Source: Pegoplata infirma (taxonomy: Eukaryota > Arthropoda > Insecta > Diptera > Anthomyiidae). Taken from it: DNA of 64,000 nucleotides. Of this stretch, positions 57,712-64,000 are shown piece by piece (the stretch's first letter is position 1; every line of letters begins with the position of its first letter). Location: positions 240,968,023 through 241,032,022 of the forward strand of contig OY992536.1 in assembly GCA_963921195.1 (NCBI GenBank), written 5' to 3'. The position numbers were made by a program, and so were the translations under genes. The notes under the pieces are model-generated. The model did no database searches. It saw only the letters and a list, made by a program, of their open reading frames with translations, and was not told the origin of the DNA.

Positions 57712-58493
57712 CACTCAAAAAATTATGTTAGTAAAATCAACTGAAAATGCCAGTTAAAATAACTACTTTGTAAGTTGTTTTGGGGTCAACTACTTTTTCA
57801 GTTAAATCAACTAACAATGTTAGTTATTTTAACTGACAAAAAACAACTAACTTATGTAGTAAAAACTACTAACATTTGTAGTCAAAACAACTAAAATGTA
57901 GTAAAAATAAAATAATCAATATATAATTTTTGTTTTTCAAAAAATTTTCAGAAAAAAAATTAAACCAAATTTTTTCCAAGTTTTTTTTTTTTTTTTTTAA
58001 AAAAAGTTGTGAAAAAAAACGAAAATTTATTTTTATTTTTTGGAAAAAAATTTTCAGAGATAAAAAAAATAAAATTAACTACTTTAAATAACTGTTACTA
58101 CATTACAGTACTTTTTTGTTAGTTATTCAAAAAAAACGACTTAAAATAACTAACAGAAATAGTTGTTTGATATTTTTCATACAAAAACAACTGACTTTGT
58201 AAACTACTGTAAAATATACAAACAACTAACATGAAGTAACTTACATAATTTTCTGAGTGCACTCAAAAAATTATGTTAGAAAAATCAACAGAAAATATCA
58301 GTTAAAATAATTACTTTGTAAGTTGTTTTGGTGTCAACTACTTTTTTAGTTAAATCAACTAACAATGTTAGTTATTTTAACTGACAAAAAACAACTGACT
58401 TATGTAGTAAAAACTACTTACATTTGTAGTCAAAACAACTAAAATGTAGTAAAAATAAAATAAACAAGTAGTAACTGACATAATTTTCTGAGG
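57712..58493. mobile_element. Two abutting CACTCAAAAAATT elements
   Basis: The first runs 57712-58259 from CACTCAAAAAATTATGTTAG to the inverse end. The second begins at 58260 with no TA between and ends CTGAGG at 58493. TA flanks the outer sides (57710-57711 and 58494-58495), with satellite sequence outside. Both lack the inner insertion found at 48549. The second copy is shorter. Confidence 0.75.
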
Positions 58494-58635
58494 TAAAAAG
58501 TCTCAGATTCCGAGATATTGTTCATATAGAAAAAGCATTTCTTTACAAAAAATGAATCTGATATTTTATATTTAGGAAAATTTTAAAATTTTCTTTTAAA
58601 ACAAATTAAAAAAAAATTATCTAAATGGAAATATG

Positions 58636-59592
58636 GGCTTTAGGCAAAATCGCCCAAAGAAAAATCGCCCAAAAAATTTTATAAAAAATCGCCCAAATGC
58701 AAAATCGCCCAAAAAATATGAAAAATGACCCAAAAAGAAAAATACTAAACTTCACCCAAAATTAACGAAAAAAGCCCAAAAAATAAATGAAATGGCCCAA
58801 AATAAAATAAAAAAAGATTTTTTCTAACACATTTTTTCCAAAACACATACTACACAGAAAAGCTTTCTTTTGCGGAGAGGGTGGGTCAAGGCATGGAGTT
58901 TGTAATCCTAAGCCCGGCCGGCTACGCAGAAGAACTTTAAGACAAAGAAAAAAAAATGCATAAGTAATTGATGTAAAAGATTTAAGTGTGAAACTTAAAT
59001 TTTAACGAAATGAAAAAAATTGGAATTAGCTTCGATAAAAGCGCCGCAGGCCAAAAATGTTTCGCCTGCGGAGCTTTCATCGGAGTTGCATGCTGTTTTT
59101 AAATTCAATACTATTGATTTTCTACTGCGCTGCGATAGATTAATATATAGCGTGGTAATCTGCATGTAAGAGCAGGGGTTTTGGGTTCGATCCCCACCAG
59201 AATGGAACGGTTTTGTTTCAGCTTATTCTTAGTTAGTTAAATATATAATTTCAAAAAAACACGATATGCGTTTACTGTTTTTAAAAATAATTATATACTG
59301 ATTTATTGTGACATACATACATAGTCAGTTTTGACACTTTAAGATTTTGACAAAAAATAAAATCAAAATAAAATTGGGCAATTTTTCATATATAATTTTT
59401 GGGTAACTTTTCGTAATGAAAAATCACCCAATTTTCAATTTCGAAATTTTGCCCAAAAACTATGAAAATTTGCCCAAAAATGTTGGGTAACTTTTCATAT
59501 GAAATATGACCCAAATTTGTATGAAAAGTTTTTGGGCGAATTTTCGTTTTCTTTTTTGGGCCATTTTTCTTTGGGCGATTTTGCCTACAGCC
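58636..59592. mobile_element. Mutator-like (MULE) element with 9-bp duplication
   Basis: The ends are 41-bp inverted repeats with two mismatches, beginning GGCTTTAGGCAAAATCGCCC and GGCTGTAGGCAAAATCGCCC. GGAAATATG is duplicated exactly (58627-58635 and 59593-59601). A 9-bp duplication is characteristic of Mutator-like elements. Subterminal regions repeat AAAATCGCCCAAA and GGGCGATTTT words. The interior has a dyad GCCGCAGGC...GCCTGCGG (59042-59076) and a tRNA-like segment. No transposase. Confidence 0.8.
59140..59216 (+). other. tRNA-like segment inside the MULE-like element
   Basis: TATAGCGTGGTAATCTGCAT resembles a worn A box, and TGGGTTCGATCCCCACC is a strong B box with a pairing T arm. The upstream half does not fold as a tRNA. 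It is likely a captured tRNA or SINE piece. Confidence 0.5.
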
Positions 59593-59919
59593 GGAAATAT
59601 GATCATGAAAAACAAAACTCTTTTAAGAAGGAAAAGCATCCCTGTTTTTGCTTGTCCGACCGACAACGGTGACAAAAAATTCCCTCCCCCCCCCCCCCCC
59701 CACAAGCAAAAGCTGTACCCGCCACTGCTTTAATAATTCACTTTCGGATACCTACATAAGAATAAAGAAATTCAAAAGCTTAAAATCACTTGGTGTTCAA
59801 ACGTAAAGCAAAGAGAGACAAAAAACAATCTGCATTCTCACTGTAAAACTGGTATCTGCCATTTCGCTCACATTTCGATTTGTGATAAAATTTCGTAAAC
59901 AATCCCAACAAACAAAAAG

Positions 59920-60236
59920 GTCCGTTCACGGTCCGCTTCGGTCCGTCTAAAACGGAATCCAACTCCGTATACGGACCGTTTTCTGGATCCGTATACGGAC
60001 CAGAAAACGGACTATAAGGAACATCGAATCTGATTCGAAATCCGTTGATGGTACGACACTTACGGACCGTTAACGGACCGATGTGCAGGGTACAAAACGG
60101 AGTACAAAAATTGATAGTACGTTACAGACGTACAGTTTACGCACCGTTTTCGTACCGTATTTTTTGGTGAAAACGGATAGACTCCGTTCATAGCGGACCG
60201 TAAACGGTACGTATTTGTACTGTTATTACAAACAGC
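59920..60236. repeat. GGTCCGT/ACGGACC dyad cluster
   Basis: About a dozen copies of ACGGACC or GGTCCGT, many inside CCGTATACGG and CGGACCGTTAACGGACCG dyads, occur in about 300 bp. GAATAAAGAAATTCAAAAGC-type sequence flanks it at 59760 and recurs at 60392, which suggests that the cluster and the next MITE were inserted with a duplicated flank. No coding potential. Confidence 0.65.
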
Positions 60237-60237
60237 C

Positions 60238-60390
60238 TTAAGGCTCTGACACAATGTCGGAGTACTGTACTACAGAGTACCATCTCTACAAATAGAGACG
60301 ACATCATACAAAAAATGTGTAAGTACGAAAGAGAAAGGAACAAAATCCACTCTCTGGCACAGAGTACTCCGTCATTGTGAATTCAGCTTT
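60238..60390. mobile_element. ~150-bp MITE with GACACAATGTCGGAGTACT ends
   Basis: AGGCTCTGACACAATGTCGG at the left pairs with the inverse of AATTCACAATGACGGAGTAC at the right. TTAAGG/CTTTAAG borders are compatible with a TTA or TAA duplication. Non-coding. Confidence 0.55.
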
Positions 60391-60966
60391 AAGAATAAAC
60401 AAATTCAAAAGCTTAAAATCACTTGGTGTGCGTTTAACAGAGTTATTTTATTTTGTAAATGCATTAATGCCCTTCTACATTTATCTGATATTTTGTGTAA
60501 GTGCATTTAAGCGGGTGCATTTAAACGGACACTACATGATCAGCACATATCGTTCAACGTTTAACATTTAAAAAAAAATATTTTCAAATCCCTGAAAATT
60601 AATTTAGCGTGTGTAAAATCGGCGTGAAAAATCTTGAGCATAATCGAAAATTTCGTGAGCGTGAATAATAGTAAATTAACTCACATGTGTGACTCTAATA
60701 TTTATTGCGTGGATCAAATCGCTTACACTCCCATCTCAATAGTGTACCACATATTCAGCATATGAATAATTGAAATAATCTCAATTCGTGGGTTTTGTAA
60801 ATTTTTGTTACTCATACGCCATTTTGACACAAGAAAATACAATAAAATTACAGAATTGTTATGAAATCAAATATTCAAATAAGATTTACTTGAAAAATAC
60901 GAAAAACTCACACTGATTTTTGTTTTGTGTAATAAACAAACATCTTAGCTTTACAAAATAATAGAG

Positions 60967-61022
60967 ATATTCAGAGTCTTGCTGCCAGCCCCGGCAATGT
61001 AGCAAAAGAGTACTTCTTTCAT
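60967..61022. mobile_element. Solo end of the TATTCAGAG foldback family
   Basis: TATTCAGAGTCTTGCTGCCAG followed by GTAGCAAAAGAGTACTTCTT matches one unit of the cluster at 46505-46803. No partner end is found nearby. Confidence 0.65.
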
Positions 61023-61240
61023 CGATAGCGCATAAAAAAATATACAAGAATGTAAATTTTTGAGATTGTGGTGCATTCCGTTTTAATTTGATAAATATTC
61101 AACCAAGGGAACTCGACACAAATTTTCCAATAACTAACCATGCCTACTAAGCCCAGTTTTTGGAATATTTAAAAACAAAAAAAAACACAATTTTTTTAGT
61201 TGCATATAGGGCTATCCAAACATATTTTTTTTTTTTTTTT

Positions 61241-61475
61241 GGAATCTTCGAATTACAATTGGAATCTTTGAATTACAAGTAGAATCTTCGAATTACAAGT
61301 GCAATCTTCGAATTACAAATGGAATCCTCGAATTACAAATGGAATCTGCGAATTACTCGTAGAATCTTTGAATTACAATTGATCTTTTACGAATTACATC
61401 TGTAAATAGTGTAGAATCTTTGAATTAAAAATGGAATCTTCGAATTACAAATGGAATCTCCGAATTATTTTCGAA
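61241..61475. repeat. 20-bp tandem repeat downstream of Sirt2
   Basis: About eleven units of GGAATCTTCGAATTACAAAT, with one irregular 30-bp unit near 61385. Each unit contains the dyad-like TTCGAATT. It lies about 390 bp beyond the Sirt2 stop codon. Confidence 0.9.
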
Positions 61476-61697
61476 AAAGTTTTAAGCTAATTAACAAAAA
61501 AAAAGGATCAGTTTAGCCGATTATGCTTATGTGTTCTCGTCATACTTGCAACTTTTGTTTGAAAAAAACCATACCAATGCATTGAGTTTCACATGAAAAA
61601 AAAAAAAAACTAATGATTCAATGCTTATACCCCAAGTATGGTTCTCATGCAGCGAGTTTGGTTTTAAGTTACGTTTTTTTTGTTCAATAATTTAATC

Positions 61698-61708
61698 TTT
61701 ATTTTATT
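61698..61708 (-). terminator. Candidate polyadenylation signals of Sirt2
   Basis: Two overlapping AATAAA hexamers occur on the minus strand at 61703-61698 and 61708-61703, about 155-165 nt after the stop codon. AT richness makes chance matches common. Confidence 0.45.
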
Positions 61709-61863
61709 ATAATGTCCGTAGAATTTTCTACACTTTTTAAAATGTATACTAAATAATCCTGTTTACTGAAAATATTTTTCCTATAGTACAATTAAAAGAA
61801 GAAAAAAAAAAGAAAACTAGGAAAACTTAAAACTAAAATATTGCACATACTCATAAAAGAAAC

Positions 61864-63333
61864 TTATGAATCTACAGTTTTAGGCTCTTTTTTGATTTTA
61901 TCATCTTCTTTAGACTCCTCTTTTTTCGGTTGATCATCCTCTTTAGCATCCTCCTTTTTTGATTTAATATCTTTAACCTCCTCTTCTGATTTATCATCTT
62001 CTACTTTATCACTTTTTTCCTTAGAATTTTCTTTATCCAAACGTTCGTGTTCCCTTTTGATTAAATCATTTAATTCATCCTTCCAACCTAAAGCTTCGGC
62101 TAAAGCCACACAACCATCATCACAATCTCCAATGAATGCGATATCCCGTGTATTTTTTGGATTATCAAACATAAGACCAGGTCCACTCATAAACCAAGAA
62201 CTAATGCCACCACAATCATTACCCACTTTCGTGCGATTAATTAATAAACGTACACATTTTGGATTAGCACGATCAATAAGAGAAGCAAAGGGTTGTACTT
62301 CCAATGAAGTACCCATAATAATGAGTAAATCGCATTTGTTGAAATCTTTGGCTGGTAATGTGTAGAATTTTTCTGGTAGATTTTCACCAAAGAAAACAAT
62401 ATCCGGTTTAACTACAGCATTACAATCTGTGCATGTTGGTACACTATCAGAAAATATTTGTTCCTTCATCCACTCCATAGAGTAAAGCTTACGACAACCC
62501 AAACAATGATTGGTAAAGAACGTACCATGAGCCTCCACCAGTTTATCGTCTGGTAAGCCGGCAATTCTTTCCAATGTATCAATATTTTGGGTATAATGAC
62601 GCAAAAGTAAACCTTTTTCGTGTAAAAGTCTCACAAAGTAATGCGAGGGAGTGGGATTAAATGAACCAGGATAAAGTTCTTTAGCTAAAGCAAAAAATGG
62701 TTGGGGATTTTCATCAAAATAATCTAATTCGAATATGGCTGAAGGATGGGGTAAATTATATTTTTGAAGATTATCATATAAACCAGAGCCAGGTGAACGG
62801 AAATCGGGTATACCAGCAGCTAAAATTAAAAAAAAATATATTCGATAAGTAAATTTTATACATTTGTTTTATTACAAAAAAAAATAAACATACATGTTGA
62901 AATACCAGCTCCAACCATAGTAATGATATTTTTAAAACCATTAGACTTCCAATGGTCACTTAAACCCTCAAACGTTAAGTTCTCAATAATCTGGAAAGAA
63001 AACTATGTCTAATACTGGCAAATTATACAAAAACAATTTATATCTACCTTTTTAGCAGAACTATCTTCTTCATCTAAGGTGGTTACCAAATTTAATTTTT
63101 GAGCAAAAAATTTTCTTATGGCTTCCATAGTGGTATCATCACCTAGGAATATTTAAATTTAAAATAAAAAATCGGTTTTTATTACTAAAAATTGTTTATC
63201 TTCGGCAACAACCTTTTTTTGTATTATTCATGAAACGCCCTGTTTCTTAATTAATTTATATCTTACCAGTTTCATCAGCCTCTCCCTTTTCATTGTTTTT
63301 GTCATTAGAAGATGTTGGTTTTTCCTCACTCAT
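61864..63333 (-). CDS. Sirt2: Sirt2, NAD-dependent protein deacetylase (4 coding exons)
   Basis: The coding exons on the minus strand are 63333-63267, 63142-63048, 62990-62894 and 62819-61864. The introns (124, 57, 74 nt) all have GT...AG borders and the frame is kept, giving 1215 nt and a 404-residue protein. Residues 79-95 carry the NAD-binding [23 protein letters not shown] is at 163-171, catalytic His is H184 (EAHGTF), the zinc ligands are C192, C195, C216 and C219, and KPDIVFFGE and GTSLEVQPF follow. The order and sequence match the class I sirtuin SIRT2, which removes acetyl groups from lysines of tubulin, histones and other proteins. The last ~60 residues are a K/E/D-rich disordered tail. 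The start MSEEKPTSS is the first in-frame ATG after an upstream stop. The gene looks intact. Confidence 0.95.
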
Positions 63334-63844
63334 TTCAGCCGCAATTCCTACTATTACACGTCTTTGTATGTTAAAGTTTTTAAATAAACGGTTTATATTA
63401 TTTAATCTTAAAGATATTATGGAAGCCGTTTTGTTTATTTTGCTTAAAATAAGTTAAATACCAAAATATTTATGTTGAACCACCAGGAAAAACACACCAA
63501 CAACACAAAAACACGAGAAATGTCAAATTAAAACAGTATTGTCATTGTTATTTAAATACAGTTTTTGCAACTCTGTAAAAAACTATACAAAAGCTGAAAA
63601 ATGTGAAATTAAAATGTCCATGAACTTAATCACTGATGCCAACTTTTTTTGACAAAATCCCGCTAAATCAGAAAAAAAATATCCAGAAAACACCAGATTA
63701 AAAAACAGAAAATAAATTTAGTTATTTAATAGCTAAATATCATGAAATTAGAAATGTAACGGTTTTTTTTTTAAATATAACGGTTTTTTGAAAAAATTTA
63801 ACGTTTTTTTTAATAATGTATGTATTAGCTATTAAAACAGTTTA
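63334..63844. other. Sirt2 5' flank
   Basis: No TATA box or other gene is evident. The Sirt2 frame stays open for about 40 codons upstream of its ATG without another ATG. The sequence is AT-rich with T-runs near 63760-63815. Confidence 0.4.
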
Positions 63845-64000
63845 AGGGCGGATTACTCAATGAAAAGTTAGCTGCTAACCACAGTACATGAGTAGTAGTA
63901 TCACAGAGTTGCATCTGATGGGTGTAAGTATTAGTGACAGCACACGGTGTAACTTTTGACGTTTCCTACAAAACGTAAACAAACATAATAAATACATGCA
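63845..64000. mobile_element. Left end of GGATTACTCAATG MITE, incomplete
   Basis: AGGGCGGATTACTCAATGAA and GTTAGCTGCTAAC match the left part of the 127-bp MITE at 36645, preceded by TTA. The right end is not in the window, or other sequence is inserted from about 63880 on. Confidence 0.55.

Larger units (their letters stand above)
57177..61235. mobile_element. ~4-kb foldback element with ~350-bp arms
   Basis: Left arm 57177-57535 and right arm about 60765-61235 are inverted copies. Examples are ATGGCGTATGAGTAACAAA (57475) against 60815-60830, and AATTTGTGTCGAGTTAGGTT (57300) against 61110. The loop is filled with satellite, CACTC MITEs, a MULE-like element and a GGTCCGT cluster. The right arm is itself interrupted by a foldback end at 60967. 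Exact termini are uncertain. Confidence 0.65.

Noticed and set aside
62057..62365. Plus-strand open frame of 102 codons
   Set aside because: It is the complement of the Sirt2 catalytic exon.

Overview
The window looks like nuclear DNA of a higher fly (Diptera; an AT-rich, repeat-rich calyptrate such as a blow fly or house fly is my best guess, by inference only). It is very AT-rich. It has one complete host gene, on the minus strand at the right end (Sirt2, 4 coding exons, 61864-63333). Nearly everything else is transposable elements, many nested, plus satellite and microsatellite arrays. I see no bacterial operons, rRNA genes or CRISPR arrays.

Layout. 1-2540: a ~35-bp satellite split by a TA-flanked inverted-repeat element that carries two divergent tRNA-like segments. 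2880-3760: two small inverted-repeat elements. 4157-10953: nested elements holding a 482-bp hAT MITE, a 172-codon orphan reading frame and Helitron copy 1 (5941-10390) with a ~2-kb 16-bp minisatellite. 10956-11344: a hAT MITE. 12809-16785: a Helentron-associated (HINE/DINE-1-like) element into which a 2.7-kb LTR retrotransposon with identical LTRs has inserted. 17590-20842: a hAT element inside one HINE, itself holding two more HINEs, followed by a further HINE. 21007-23386: a hAT element with a ~1.45-kb pentanucleotide array that appears to be the expanded tail of a tRNA-derived SINE. 23962-31288: Helitron copy 2, interrupted by a 3.3-kb inverted-repeat element and a 1.1-kb foldback. 31617-40300: foldbacks and TAA/TTA-flanked PIF/Harbinger-like MITEs. 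40330-44430: a decayed Jockey-like LINE on the minus strand, broken by a MITE plus HINE and by an opposite-strand LINE 3' end. 46929-53059: a 6.1-kb hAT element with up to four levels of nesting. 53321-61475: MITEs, a SINE, a MULE-like element, foldback arms and a 20-bp tandem repeat. 61864-63333: Sirt2.

The LTR element at 13707-16407 is the most interesting unit. Its two 376-bp LTRs read as identical, so it inserted recently. It keeps a whole Gag with protease in one reading frame, while the polymerase region has been deleted in frame from the start of reverse transcriptase to a damaged RNase H. The frame starts inside the 5' LTR and ends inside the 3' LTR.

The insertions can be ordered because target duplications, and sometimes paralogous empty sites, are visible. 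Five hAT elements have 8-bp duplications, a MULE-like element has 9 bp, many elements have TA, TAA or TTA, and the Helitrons sit between A and T with 5' TC and 3' CTAG. All family assignments come from sequence hallmarks; no database search was run.
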